DNA of 64,000 nucleotides, taken from assembly GCA_033852165.1 (NCBI GenBank), contig JAWSUZ010000030.1:7669-71668 (forward strand). The letters run 5' to 3'. The notes under the pieces are model-generated. The model made no database searches and was not told the DNA's origin. It saw only the letters and a list, made by a program, of their open reading frames with translations. Below, one piece after another: positions 28,078-37,439 of this stretch (position 1 is its first letter; every line of letters begins with the position of its first letter). Position numbers and translations under genes: made by a program. The DNA comes from Agarilytica sp033852165 (GTDB lineage Bacteria; Pseudomonadota; Gammaproteobacteria; Pseudomonadales; Cellvibrionaceae).

Positions 28078-28103
28078 GCTTTGAATTTACGAAGCCTCAT
28101 AAC

Positions 28104-28784
28104 TTACGAAACCTTATAGACAAGCTTGGGGTACCAATAGGCGCCCCTCCCCTCTGGCGTCAGATCAAGCACATTCCAAAGTGGCCATAACAAATCCACA
28201 TGGCGAGGATCACCTTGGTCAAATTTTGTGTACAACAACTCCGTTGCATAACTATGAAAAATTGCATCTCCACGCTTCACAAACACATTGAGAATAGGCA
28301 TTTGAAAGCCCTCCCCTGATTCCGCATGATAATCCCGGTTGTAATAATTGTAGCTAGAAGACAAAAACCTCAAATGACGCCAACCCCGTAATTCAGACCA
28401 GGCTTTCATTTTCGCCACCGATGCTTTCGCCACCAAATAAAAATTAATACGATCTTCTAAATGTTGAACATTCCCGTCAAAACTATCGGCAATTGAATTA
28501 CACGAAGGACATGGCTGTGAAGCATCCGGAGCAAACATAAAGCTATAGAGAACAAGCGTGTCTTTTCCCTTTTCAAATAACTGCGACATTTTAATTGCAG
28601 TGTCGTCGTCAATGCGGCGAAACTCATAATCTTCTTTGACTGCGCCACCTAAGGGCAACGCTCGTCGAAGAGTGCTAACTTCCTCGATTTGCTGGCGCAA
28701 CTCCATTTCTTTGGCCAAGAGCTTGTCTCGCGCAACACGATACTCTTCACTTTCATTGGGGAATGTTTTGTCGTGTATTGCCAT
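28104..28784 (-). CDS. DUF899 family protein, thioredoxin-like fold
   Basis: A 226-residue cytoplasmic protein. The opening (EYRVARDKLLAKEMELRQQIEEVSTLRRALPLGGAVKEDYEF) and the segment LVLYSFMFAPDASQPCPSCNSIADSFDGNVQHLEDRINFYLVAKASVAKMKAW match DUF899, a thioredoxin-like family. The CPSC motif near residue 91 sits where a redox pair would be. DUF899 proteins often occur beside dithiol or stress genes, but their reaction is not established. It converges with the beta-barrel gene across a repeat element. Confidence 0.85.
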   Translation of the reverse strand: MAIHDKTFPNESEEYRVARDKLLAKEMELRQQIEEVSTLRRALPLGGAVKEDYEFRRIDDDTAIKMSQLFEKGKDTLVLYSFMFAPDASQPCPSCNSIADSFDGNVQHLEDRINFYLVAKASVAKMKAWSELRGWRHLRFLSSSYNYYNRDYHAESGEGFQMPILNVFVKRGDAIFHSYATELLYTKFDQGDPRHVDLLWPLWNVLDLTPEGRGAYWYPKLVYKVS

Positions 28785-29012
28785 CAGTATGAGCCTTCAT
28801 TAAGCATCAATAGATCTGAGCCCAGCCATTTCGCTCGCGGGATTACCCAGCATTGCACGTATTTTAGCGCTACGCTATCGTTGTAAACAAGCCTAGAGAG
28901 GGCCTACGAACAATATGTAAATATTAGAATTAGAAGCAGTCCCCCCGCCTCCGATAGAAAGCCTAACGTAGAACTTTAAGGCTTAGAACCTAAACCCAAT
29001 CAACCAAAAGGG

Positions 29013-30941
29013 CTATGAGCCACAAGGTCCTGGGGTTGTTTCACCGCTAGGCGTCGTACAGTTTCCATTTTGCGTCATGCTTCCCTTTTCGAACATGCCT
29101 TCATAGCGGCTACCATCGGCACTGACATAAACCCCTTTTCCATGAAACTTACCGTCAGTGTATCCACCTTCATAAACCGCACCGTTTGGCCATGCCATCG
29201 TACCAATACCGTGCTCTAAACCTGCTCGGTACCCGCCTTGGTATATCGCACCAGAGGAGTATTCCATGGTTCCTTCACCATGGCGCTCGCCAGCGACCCA
29301 ATTCCCCTCGTAACGGTTTCCCGCCGCCCACGTGTAAACGCCCTGGCCTTCGCGCTTGCCGTTTAAGCACTCGCCTTTATAGCGACTGCCATCAGCCGTC
29401 TTCATAGAGCAAGTTTCGCGATGGGACATTCCAGGCGGAATCGCACTAATCGGGACCGGGTCATCCGAAGCCCCAAAATTCAAATCAAAAACTATCGTCG
29501 AAACATAGATGCATACCACAATGATCAGCCATGCAAATACAACCATTGGGACCACATAAATTAACTTGGTTGTCAGGGTCAAAGGCAGCTTTGTGACAGG
29601 TAAAGCAGTTTTAGATTCCAATGCTCGCTGAATTCGGGCTGCTTTATCGGCTATGGTTTCAGCTCGCGACGAGGCGAGTATTTCAGGATCTATCGTTGGC
29701 ATCTGATCATTGTCAGCAGCCCCAGACAAAACCTCCCTAGCAATTGATACTACTGGCTCGGCGTCGGCATCGGCATCGGCATCACAAGATGCTGTCGCCT
29801 CTTCCGGCTCCGCTAAAGTAAGCTCGTCGCCTATATCCCTGCTATCTGCCGCAGTGAGTAAGTCTTCACTTGTCAGATCACTTGAAATAGCATCCAATTC
29901 ATCGAGCATACCTTCGGGCGAAAAACCCTCAAGATCTTCAACTTCCAGCTCCAAGACAATATCTTCTGATTCAACGGAAGTATCTTCAGGCGCAGCGACA
30001 ACATCATCTGGTTCAGCGACAGCATCTTCTGGCGCAGCAACAGTATCATCCAGCTCAACGGATTTACTTTCTGCATGCTCTTCGGTCGCTTCAAGTGAAG
30101 CGATGTTCAACTCATCCAAAACCGCTAACCCTGCACCCTGGATTACGGCAACACTTTCTAAATCAGCTTCATCATCATGTATATGGTGGCTAAGTGTTCG
30201 ACCAACATTGGATGAAACATTAAAGGGGGCAATCGGCTCCGCATCCAGTGTACGCATACGGTTGCTCGGTGAACGGTAACCCACCTGAACTACTCCGCCC
30301 TGCTCCATCGGCTCAGATAGCTCCAGACGAATTTCGGAGCTGCCATCGATAGTCGAGTTAATGTACTTCGCACTGGCAATTTTAAGCCAACGGTCTTCGA
30401 GTTCAGCGCGAAAGTCGCTGACTTCCAGCGGTACAGTCGTATCTAGACCATCATTGATGTAAAGCTGAATTCGGTATTCACTGGCAGAACGGATATTAGC
30501 CTCAATCGTTTTAGCTGTAACCGTTTGTGGCAAGCCCTGCGCACCCGACTCCAATTGACTGGTTGATCGCAGTGCAGGGTCAAGTGACTCTATGGGCTCG
30601 GGTAAGATTTCTTCATCAAAGGCTTCAATCGCATCGCCCGTTTCTTCTATGCACATCAGCCATTGGGTAGGCCGATATTGGACAACAAACGAAGATTCTG
30701 ACGACAGGGGCGTTTCTAATAAAAGGACCACGACAGCCTGCGTCCCATCCAACTGCAAATCCAATGAGGCGACCCCCACACGACGGCCTTCGGTAATAAC
30801 AGAAAGATCAGACGGCAACGGGGGAAGATCAGGGTCAATATTGACGCTGAATACTAAGTACAAACGGTCGTTATCGAGGTAAGACGCCGCGATGTAACCA
30901 CTTAAGTCTTCGGATTCTTGCATGCTCGGGGCAATTGCCAT
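29013..30941 (-). CDS. MORN-repeat membrane protein with an acidic linker
   Basis: A 642-residue protein in three parts. Residues 1 to about 250 form two similar beta-rich domains (LYLVFSVNIDPDLPPLPSDLSVI... and RIQLYINDGLDTTVPLEVSDFRAE...) with the look of bacterial Ig-like/'SWM' repeats. Residues about 255-430 are an acidic, low-complexity linker with diverged repeats such as DTVAAPEDAVAEPDDVVAAPED. One membrane segment follows near residue 485 (LIYVVPMVVFAWLIIVVCIYVSTIVF). The C-terminal 120 residues hold five MORN repeats (YKGECLNGKREGQGVYTW, YEGNWVAGERHGEGTMEY and so on), the last incomplete. The order of parts is unusual. It lies next to the protease cluster, on the same strand, but 570 bp away from it. 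Confidence 0.85.
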   Translation of the reverse strand: MAIAPSMQESEDLSGYIAASYLDNDRLYLVFSVNIDPDLPPLPSDLSVITEGRRVGVASLDLQLDGTQAVVVLLLETPLSSESSFVVQYRPTQWLMCIEETGDAIEAFDEEILPEPIESLDPALRSTSQLESGAQGLPQTVTAKTIEANIRSASEYRIQLYINDGLDTTVPLEVSDFRAELEDRWLKIASAKYINSTIDGSSEIRLELSEPMEQGGVVQVGYRSPSNRMRTLDAEPIAPFNVSSNVGRTLSHHIHDDEADLESVAVIQGAGLAVLDELNIASLEATEEHAESKSVELDDTVAAPEDAVAEPDDVVAAPEDTSVESEDIVLELEVEDLEGFSPEGMLDELDAISSDLTSEDLLTAADSRDIGDELTLAEPEEATASCDADADADAEPVVSIAREVLSGAADNDQMPTIDPEILASSRAETIADKAARIQRALESKTALPVTKLPLTLTTKLIYVVPMVVFAWLIIVVCIYVSTIVFDLNFGASDDPVPISAIPPGMSHRETCSMKTADGSRYKGECLNGKREGQGVYTWAAGNRYEGNWVAGERHGEGTMEYSSGAIYQGGYRAGLEHGIGTMAWPNGAVYEGGYTDGKFHGKGVYVSADGSRYEGMFEKGSMTQNGNCTTPSGETTPGPCGS

Positions 30942-31511
30942 GTATTCTCATCACCTACATTAACTATATACAAGTTATGCGGTGCCACTTAAAAATCAAA
31001 CAATTCTTTTATTATCAACGGAGAAATTGGTTAAAAATCAAGAATAGAAGTGAAAACCAACAACATAGTACGCGTAAGCTTTCCTCAGGCGCGATAAAAC
31101 AGCCCCCACTCCCTATATTCCCCACAATCTAGGCCCAGAATAACAAAATTACACATTCATAATAAGAAAAAATTAAGTATCTATCTAAACATGATAAGAA
31201 TTAACGAAAATACGGGAGAGAAGAAACGAGACTCGGACTGAAAAAGTCCTCGCCTTACATAACGGCGCCTAAATATATAGCTATCGACCAAGACCAACTT
31301 TATGCCCCCAACAAACAGGCGCCTACTTCGATCGAATTTAAAACGCTAGATTTACACCCTTTGATATCGTTGTTTGAAATGACCCGACAGCAAGGTCTAG
31401 TAATTTAAATCTGACATTATAAAAGCGTCCTCGCTACGATTTTGTTAGCATCTGATCACACATTCGTCGCCAATATTTCCTTTTAGGCATGATCATCCCG
31501 AAGCTAGCGGC
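30942..31511. other. Intergenic region between the MORN gene and the protease cluster
   Basis: About 570 bp, AT-rich with no supported gene. It separates the last gene of the protease cluster from the MORN gene, both read leftward, so the MORN gene probably has its own promoter here. No clear terminator hairpin is seen. Confidence 0.5.
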
Positions 31512-33053
31512 TTAATATGCGTACCGAGTATCCTGGCCAATCGCTCTAAAATCACTTAAACCGATTTTTTCGCCCGCAATGATGGATTCCAAGGAGCGGT
31601 TTTTCTTATACTGGGAGAGTAAACGTGACGAAATATCACCTATTATATTTTCACAAGGGTATATGTTGACCTTGATAGGGACGCCTCGATTCGCTAAACG
31701 GAAATTACCGATTATTTTTTCATCAGGCGAACAATGCTCCAACATAATAAATGCCCGCTCGCCCAATAAATCGATCACTTCATCCAAGTCGATCGCGGTA
31801 GAACGCAGGTATTTCTCATCACTACCTGCAAGCATCAAATAGTACTTTTCCCCATAGCGCTTATGGTGAAAACGTTTCACAGGCCCCGAAAAGAAAAATA
31901 CCGGACTTAGGCTATCGTCGTCTTCAGCATCCAAAGCCAACAACTCTATCGTTTTTAGAATTTCCTGGCGAGAGACCTGGCCCTGATTCAGATATATCAG
32001 ATTATTGTAACGTTTAGAAAGGTTTTGGTTTAATTGAGATAATGCTGAACCCGCATCCAAGTACAACCCTTTCCCTGTCGAGTAGGGTGAGCTAACGGCT
32101 ATTAAATGCGTAGACTCAACGACCTTTCGCTTAATTTTAATATAACGCGTAATTTCTTTTTGTTCGACATTGGATATGTCTATACGAATTATATTACCGC
32201 CCTTGCGCAAGGGCACAGGTATAGACTCGCTATAATTTTTAACCGTCATATAGCTAAAATCAATTTTATCCAGAACATTATTATCTTGATCAGAAATCGT
32301 AATCATCGATAGACCGTACGCATCAATCGCTGACAGTTGGAGTTCAAATGTATTGGCCCGCGTAACAAATGAGTCACCACCTCCGGATGTATTCGAAACG
32401 TTTGTGTCATTAACAGAAATCACGATTGAAGGTGCAGACTTTTCATCCAGCTGTTTTGTATTACGCGAACCGCTACGGGATTTCACTACTTTTCGAATAC
32501 TCCTAAGATCAGAATAGAGCACATAATCGAAATCAATATTTTTGACGTTAAAACCGCTGTCTGACTGATACCGCTTCGAGAGTCGCCAGTATTTATATGG
32601 GTCTTCAGCGTCAAAGCAGGAAATTTTTAAGCCGACATTACGGTATTTGATTTTATTGGATCGGCTTACACTCGACTCGACATCAAAGACCGATACAATC
32701 AAAACCGCCTGCGCATCAAAATGTTTCGCTACTTTGCTGTGATTGTACGGCTTTGAAAACCCCTCTTTCGCCAATAAATCCGGCGATAGATAACGAGGCC
32801 TCACCGAAAACACTCGTTTAAACTGGGAGCGAATAGATGAAACCAATTGCCTCTTCCCTTTCTCGTCAATCCCTTCTCCTTTTTCCGCTGTCACTGGCAG
32901 TAATATAACTTTCTGATTTTTATAGTCTCCCATATCAATACCATTGAAGTCATACCACAGTGGTGTTTGACCTATATAAATTGAACATGCGTTTATACAA
33001 GAAAGTATCGCTAACAATCCGATTATGTTGATTTGTCTTATCATCTTTTTCAT
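31512..33053 (-). CDS. Lipoprotein with a probable inactive caspase-like domain
   Basis: A 513-residue lipoprotein. The start is ATG 33053, which overlaps the upstream caspase stop as ATGA; the longer frame to 33068 starts with GTG. A lipobox (SCINAC) gives Cys23 as the lipidated residue. Residues about 30-185 resemble the secreted lipoprotein N-termini of unknown role. A beta-rich middle part (about 200-300) ends with TRYIKIKRK. Residues about 305-480 resemble the neighbouring caspase. VFFFSGPVKRF (Pro391) sits where the caspase has IYFSGHGMVKAW (His214), and AFIMLEHCSPDE (Cys441) where it has IFIFDSCFSG. So the catalytic His is absent while a Cys is nearby, as in a pseudo-protease. The similarity is by eye and needs structural comparison. 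Confidence 0.75.
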   Translation of the reverse strand: MKKMIRQINIIGLLAILSCINACSIYIGQTPLWYDFNGIDMGDYKNQKVILLPVTAEKGEGIDEKGKRQLVSSIRSQFKRVFSVRPRYLSPDLLAKEGFSKPYNHSKVAKHFDAQAVLIVSVFDVESSVSRSNKIKYRNVGLKISCFDAEDPYKYWRLSKRYQSDSGFNVKNIDFDYVLYSDLRSIRKVVKSRSGSRNTKQLDEKSAPSIVISVNDTNVSNTSGGGDSFVTRANTFELQLSAIDAYGLSMITISDQDNNVLDKIDFSYMTVKNYSESIPVPLRKGGNIIRIDISNVEQKEITRYIKIKRKVVESTHLIAVSSPYSTGKGLYLDAGSALSQLNQNLSKRYNNLIYLNQGQVSRQEILKTIELLALDAEDDDSLSPVFFFSGPVKRFHHKRYGEKYYLMLAGSDEKYLRSTAIDLDEVIDLLGERAFIMLEHCSPDEKIIGNFRLANRGVPIKVNIYPCENIIGDISSRLLSQYKKNRSLESIIAGEKIGLSDFRAIGQDTRYAY

Positions 33054-34237
33054 GGCTCTGGTGACCACAAACCTACCGCGAGAATATCATCGTTCCCGAC
33101 AGTATTCGGTTTTTGTATATCGCCATGCTCCGCCTCAATTTTTTCCTGAATATAATCTTTGATATCGCTATAACGCATTCGACTTCGTCCTTCCGTAAAA
33201 TCGACGTCCTCGATACTTTTCAGTAAAAAATGTGTGAATAGGCCATGTCCATATCGCTCTAATTCGTAACTCACTTCACTGCTCGATGATGATGAAAACC
33301 ACAATACGTTATCAGGGATGTCTGTTATTGAACTAGTATGAGCCATTGCGAGTCTTGTTTTTCTATCAACAGGCAAGTATTTTTCATGCAGGTCGGGCTG
33401 AACCGTAAATTCTTCAAATGAACCGCGACCACTAAAGCAGGAATCAAAAATAAAAATCTTATTCTTCGCTGGAGCGTCCTGAAGAATATCTAAAGTATTT
33501 GTATGCGACAACATGGTTGATCGCGCTAGGCGCTGATCCCCATCATACGGCACCAGAAAAGCTCTAATTCTCGAACCCCACGCCTTAACCATGCCATGAC
33601 CGGAAAAGTAAATAATCAACGAACCTTCTGACGATATTTTTGATGCCGCGACTTCCATAGCTCGCTCGATGGCATTCTTCGTCGCATTTTCATCCGTGAG
33701 AAATTCGTAGGACAAACGACGGCCAGCCTTTTCTGCGCCTATTTTTAGAATCTCAACAAAGTCCTTTGCATCTTGAACGGCGTAGTTGAGTGTATTTTCG
33801 ATTCGGCTGTATTCATTAATGCCAATAACCACAGCCCGAACCCCGGAGTCGCCACCAATTAACGCGACTTCATCCATTGCCTCACAACCATCTAGGCCAT
33901 TTACCCGCACAGCAATATGGTTGCGGTTCAACGGAACAATAACATTAGCTTTCGAAAAATCAGGGCCAATCGAAACTTCCAAACGGTATCGACTGCCACC
34001 ACCGATATTCACCAAACGGCTTTTCGCGATGATTTGAGATTCTTCACCATTCACTAAAATACTAACGGATTCAAAATCGTTTTGATTGGGGTAAATGGTG
34101 GCAGTAAAGGGCTGAGTATAATCAATTCGGTAATTTAAATGAAATGCATCACCAATGGCGACCGTCGGCGGTATTACGCACTGAGCATGAACTTTCATTG
34201 CGACTACCGAAATGAAAAACAGGATGGTTTTAATCAT
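33050..34237 (-). CDS. Secreted caspase-like cysteine protease (peptidase C14)
   Basis: A 395-residue protein with a signal peptide (KTILFFISVVAMKVHA) that would place it in the periplasm. The first 125 residues form a beta-rich domain, and from about residue 130 a caspase (C14/orthocaspase) domain follows: VRAVVIGINEYS, the catalytic His214 in LIIYFSGHGM, and the catalytic Cys267 in IFIFDSCFSGRG, preceded by the usual Asp. The later LWFSSSSSSEVSYE and HGLFTHFLLKSIED are typical p10-like features. The start has GAGGT upstream. It ends in a four-base overlap with the next gene and begins 10 bp after the trypsin-like gene, so they are probably co-translated. Orthocaspases usually cut after Arg or Lys. 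Confidence 0.92.
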   Translation of the reverse strand: MIKTILFFISVVAMKVHAQCVIPPTVAIGDAFHLNYRIDYTQPFTATIYPNQNDFESVSILVNGEESQIIAKSRLVNIGGGSRYRLEVSIGPDFSKANVIVPLNRNHIAVRVNGLDGCEAMDEVALIGGDSGVRAVVIGINEYSRIENTLNYAVQDAKDFVEILKIGAEKAGRRLSYEFLTDENATKNAIERAMEVAASKISSEGSLIIYFSGHGMVKAWGSRIRAFLVPYDGDQRLARSTMLSHTNTLDILQDAPAKNKIFIFDSCFSGRGSFEEFTVQPDLHEKYLPVDRKTRLAMAHTSSITDIPDNVLWFSSSSSSEVSYELERYGHGLFTHFLLKSIEDVDFTEGRSRMRYSDIKDYIQEKIEAEHGDIQKPNTVGNDDILAVGLWSPEP

Positions 34238-34247
34238 ATGGAATACC

Positions 34248-35918
34248 TCAACCTTCTAGATCAGCCAGTGCAGTTTGGGCGGAGCTGATCCAATCCCGAA
34301 ATGCGTGAATACTGGTGTAAACCCCAGAAAAACTTGGATGAGCACAACCAATCCCAAAGCTCACCACTCCCGCTAAAAAATTCTGCTTACTCTCACCCGC
34401 TCCACGCACAAAGGCACCACCACCACTATCGCCTTGGCATGCATCCTGCGGTTTATCGCCGTCTTTATAGGCGCAGAACATATTGTCTGTCACCTTTAAA
34501 CGTGTCCGTGAATAATTGTGTTTACATCCATAAGCACTTTCGAGATCAAGATACACTTCAAGCAAGGATTCGCCTCCCCGCCCACCTACCTCACGGGCGC
34601 CCCAGCCCATGACGTTTATCGTATCGTTGAGCGTTACTGAACGTGACAACAGGTCAATCGATAAATTTCCTAGCCCTAGCGACTCGGTACTTTCTTCTAA
34701 TGTAATGAGTGCAATGTCAGAATCAAACGGCGCCAGTTTTTTGTAGTCGATATGCCGCCAAACACTTTGAATTTTTATTGCTCGCCCGCCGGAACCATTG
34801 ATAGTTTGTCTGCCTGCAATAACATAGTGGGTAGAGCTGATGTTGCAATGAGCGGCGGTAATAAGGTGACGATCAGAAATAAAGGTAGCTGCACAGAACT
34901 GTGAAAATGTTCCGTTATTATTTTTTCGAACCACTGCGCCTAGGTAAGATGGATCTTTATCCGCCGCTAATGCATCCCCTCCAACAGGCCTTATATTTAT
35001 ATTTCCGTTTTGATCCAGCCCATGATAAACAATATCATCTGTATATTCCTGAGCCAGAACAGACCCTGAACGCCCGTTTGAAACGAGCAGGGCGATGCCC
35101 GCCTTCGACACGTCGCTCTTGTATGTAAATGCAATCGAGTTTCCTTCTGCGTCTTTTAGAAAGATTTTCTCACTATTTGATTTTCTCTTTTTTCTAGGCA
35201 GATACCCTCGAGCGAACACCCCAGCGTCATCGGCATCATTTAAAAAGAAGGATAGTTTTTGAGACGGGCAAAAAGGACTGCCCAACTGAGATACGTTAAC
35301 TGGTTCACCACCTTCATAACGAATATTGAGCACATCTACTTTAGCTTTTAAATTCGGAATAGAGGCGATAAGTAATTGAGCCACGCTGTTTTTTATCTGT
35401 GTTTGTGCAAGTGAGGCCAAACCTAGAGCCTCCAAAGCATGAAAGGTCTCTTCCTCCTCAAGTCCATTAGTTTCTGATTCAGGGATGCCATCATTCATAT
35501 TTACACCATGAACACGGTCAAACAAATCCGACACCTCAACCCTCTGCTCCATGCTCAGGTCGGAGTCGGCGCTAAATGAAAACGCCAGATCCTCCGGCGC
35601 ATCACTTATTTCCATCGCCAATATTCGCACATTGATTTGCAGGGTTTTGCTTCCTAAATCGAGAACATCAATAACCTCAATTTTTGACTCAATCGAATAC
35701 GAAGATTTCAGAATATAACCCGCATCAGAGGAGCTTCCCTCATCACATATCGGTATATTCACCATAAAATGTGACGCGTATTTTTTCTCGTTTATCGCGC
35801 CCACTAAGGCTTTTACTTTATCCGCAGGGCCATCCATAAAGGGTATTGCTAAACCATCGTCACAAGTAAAGGACAGCAGAGAAAACAAAAACAATGGCGA
35901 TAGGCTCTTAATCTTCAT
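34248..35918 (-). CDS. Secreted trypsin-like serine protease with a long N-terminal domain
   Basis: A 556-residue protein with a signal peptide (SPLFLFSLLSFTCDDGLA). Residues about 25-300 form an unrecognised domain. The C-terminal 240 residues are a chymotrypsin-fold S1 protease. The triad is His357 (LITAAHCN), Asp401 (DSDIALITL) and Ser498 (CQGDSGGG). Asp492, six residues before the Ser, is at the S1-specificity position of trypsin, so cleavage after Arg or Lys is expected. The spacing (44 and 97 residues) fits the family. Cysteine pairs of trypsins are partly kept. It lies 21 bp after the membrane-protein gene and 10 bp before the caspase gene, both in the same direction. Whether the N-terminal domain is a pro-region or a binding domain is unclear. 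Confidence 0.92.
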   Translation of the reverse strand: MKIKSLSPLFLFSLLSFTCDDGLAIPFMDGPADKVKALVGAINEKKYASHFMVNIPICDEGSSSDAGYILKSSYSIESKIEVIDVLDLGSKTLQINVRILAMEISDAPEDLAFSFSADSDLSMEQRVEVSDLFDRVHGVNMNDGIPESETNGLEEEETFHALEALGLASLAQTQIKNSVAQLLIASIPNLKAKVDVLNIRYEGGEPVNVSQLGSPFCPSQKLSFFLNDADDAGVFARGYLPRKKRKSNSEKIFLKDAEGNSIAFTYKSDVSKAGIALLVSNGRSGSVLAQEYTDDIVYHGLDQNGNINIRPVGGDALAADKDPSYLGAVVRKNNNGTFSQFCAATFISDRHLITAAHCNISSTHYVIAGRQTINGSGGRAIKIQSVWRHIDYKKLAPFDSDIALITLEESTESLGLGNLSIDLLSRSVTLNDTINVMGWGAREVGGRGGESLLEVYLDLESAYGCKHNYSRTRLKVTDNMFCAYKDGDKPQDACQGDSGGGAFVRGAGESKQNFLAGVVSFGIGCAHPSFSGVYTSIHAFRDWISSAQTALADLEG

Positions 35919-35939
35919 ATCTTGTAAAACCCGGTTAAA

Positions 35940-37331
35940 TTACAGAAAGCGCTCTAAAAACTTGGTTAAATTGATATCTGAAAAACCAACGGTATCAGGA
36001 GGCACCTTGGTAAACTTAACCGTCACGGGAGTTTCTTTGGTTGTTCCGCCTTGCTGAGTCACAGTTTTTAAAACCGACATTTTTTGCTTCAAGATTGTTT
36101 TCGATGTTTGAATGGCCTGATCTTTATTGGCAAGAATTTCAGCATCAATCAAACTGTTGGTTTTTTGTTGCAGGTAATCCGAAACCGACATACCTAAGAC
36201 ATCCGGCAATTCGTCTAAACCACCCCTGGCGACAATGGCATATTCACTATCTGTAAGGCTTTTCATAACAATGGAAGGAACCGAGGCATAAAGGGTAGTT
36301 TCACCTCGGCGTGTAACCGTATTTTGAAAGTAAATAGTACTTCCATAAGTGACTTCGATCACGTCACGCTGAATCGCCATTTCGGTATCTTTGGTAAAGG
36401 GAATTCCCATCAACCGCCCTTCGGCGTTGACGAATACCAAAGAAGAATAAGTTTCTTTATATACGCCTCTCACTGGTGCCGCTTGCAGTAATGGAAGTGT
36501 TCTAGCTCCAAGGCTCTTTTCCCCACCCTCTCCACTGCGGCTCCCATCATTCACCAATGCAGATGGGTCTTCAGCTTCCAAGGCCAAGATTATGGGATCT
36601 TCAGCCTGGGTCAACTGATAGTCACGCCATGCCATGATTTTTTCGCGCTCGGCTAAACAAGTGTTATCTCCACAGGCTAGACTGGCTTCCCAAAGCGCAA
36701 TGTCGACAAGCTGGTTAATACCTTGATCAATATGAGATCGATACACGCCGTCATTCACCAACCACTGCCGAATATAAAAGGCATTAAAATTGATATCTTC
36801 GACCGACATGGTGCCACTGAATAATTCGCGACACCCAGAGGTCACATCAGCAGTATCCGGAGACGACAAACGCCGCTTGAGATAAATACCTGTAATACGT
36901 GGCCATCCATTTGTTTTATTAACCGCGCCGACGCCGCTTACCGCATCGCTCCAACTTTTATACCCAAACACAACCTCCATCGAATATACGCACAACTGCC
37001 GATACCTTTTACCTTTCTTATCTCGGATTTTTATATTGGGCTTTCCGAGTTTTTTCAGTTTGTTATCCGTTGCGATGTAATCTTTATCACCCAATTTTTC
37101 CATAATAAGGTAGGCATCTATGTGAGCGCGACTGGTAATTAACGTGTCATCAACTTGCTGTCCAATTAACTCAGCATTCGCGATTCTCGTCACTTTTGGT
37201 GGCGGAAAGAAAAAGTCTTTAATCGCGCTGTAGATCCAAAACGCGGTCAACAAGACAATGACAATCGCAGCAAAGTAGAGCGTATTGAGAACATGGGTGA
37301 GGGTAAGTTTAAACTTTGTAGAATCCGGCAT
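35940..37331 (-). CDS. Single-pass membrane protein of unknown function
   Basis: A 463-residue protein with one membrane segment (about residues 15-38, LNTLYFAAIVIVLLTAFWIYSAIKDFFF) and a large part beyond it, probably periplasmic. It has six or so cysteines in the first half (RQLCVYS, SGCRELF, LACGDNTCLAERE), and a predicted helical C-terminus with a KT- and Q-rich stretch (LANKDQAIQTSKTILKQKMSVLKTVTQQ). No known domain is recognised. It is followed after 21 bp by the trypsin-like gene, so it is probably part of the protease operon and could be a receptor, substrate or scaffold. Confidence 0.75.
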   Translation of the reverse strand: MPDSTKFKLTLTHVLNTLYFAAIVIVLLTAFWIYSAIKDFFFPPPKVTRIANAELIGQQVDDTLITSRAHIDAYLIMEKLGDKDYIATDNKLKKLGKPNIKIRDKKGKRYRQLCVYSMEVVFGYKSWSDAVSGVGAVNKTNGWPRITGIYLKRRLSSPDTADVTSGCRELFSGTMSVEDINFNAFYIRQWLVNDGVYRSHIDQGINQLVDIALWEASLACGDNTCLAEREKIMAWRDYQLTQAEDPIILALEAEDPSALVNDGSRSGEGGEKSLGARTLPLLQAAPVRGVYKETYSSLVFVNAEGRLMGIPFTKDTEMAIQRDVIEVTYGSTIYFQNTVTRRGETTLYASVPSIVMKSLTDSEYAIVARGGLDELPDVLGMSVSDYLQQKTNSLIDAEILANKDQAIQTSKTILKQKMSVLKTVTQQGGTTKETPVTVKFTKVPPDTVGFSDINLTKFLERFL

Positions 37332-37439
37332 TACACTTCTCTTTTATAGTGGCTCTTTATTGTTGTTCTTTTTAATGGCTCTCTTTGACGGCTCTTTGTG
37401 ATACCCCATGTTAAATTGGCAGGGCTTCCGTTAAGGCTC

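Noticed and set aside
29710..30279. Plus-strand Ser/Ala-rich frame of 189 codons
   Set aside because: It is the antisense image of the acidic repeat linker of the MORN protein; composition explains the open frame.
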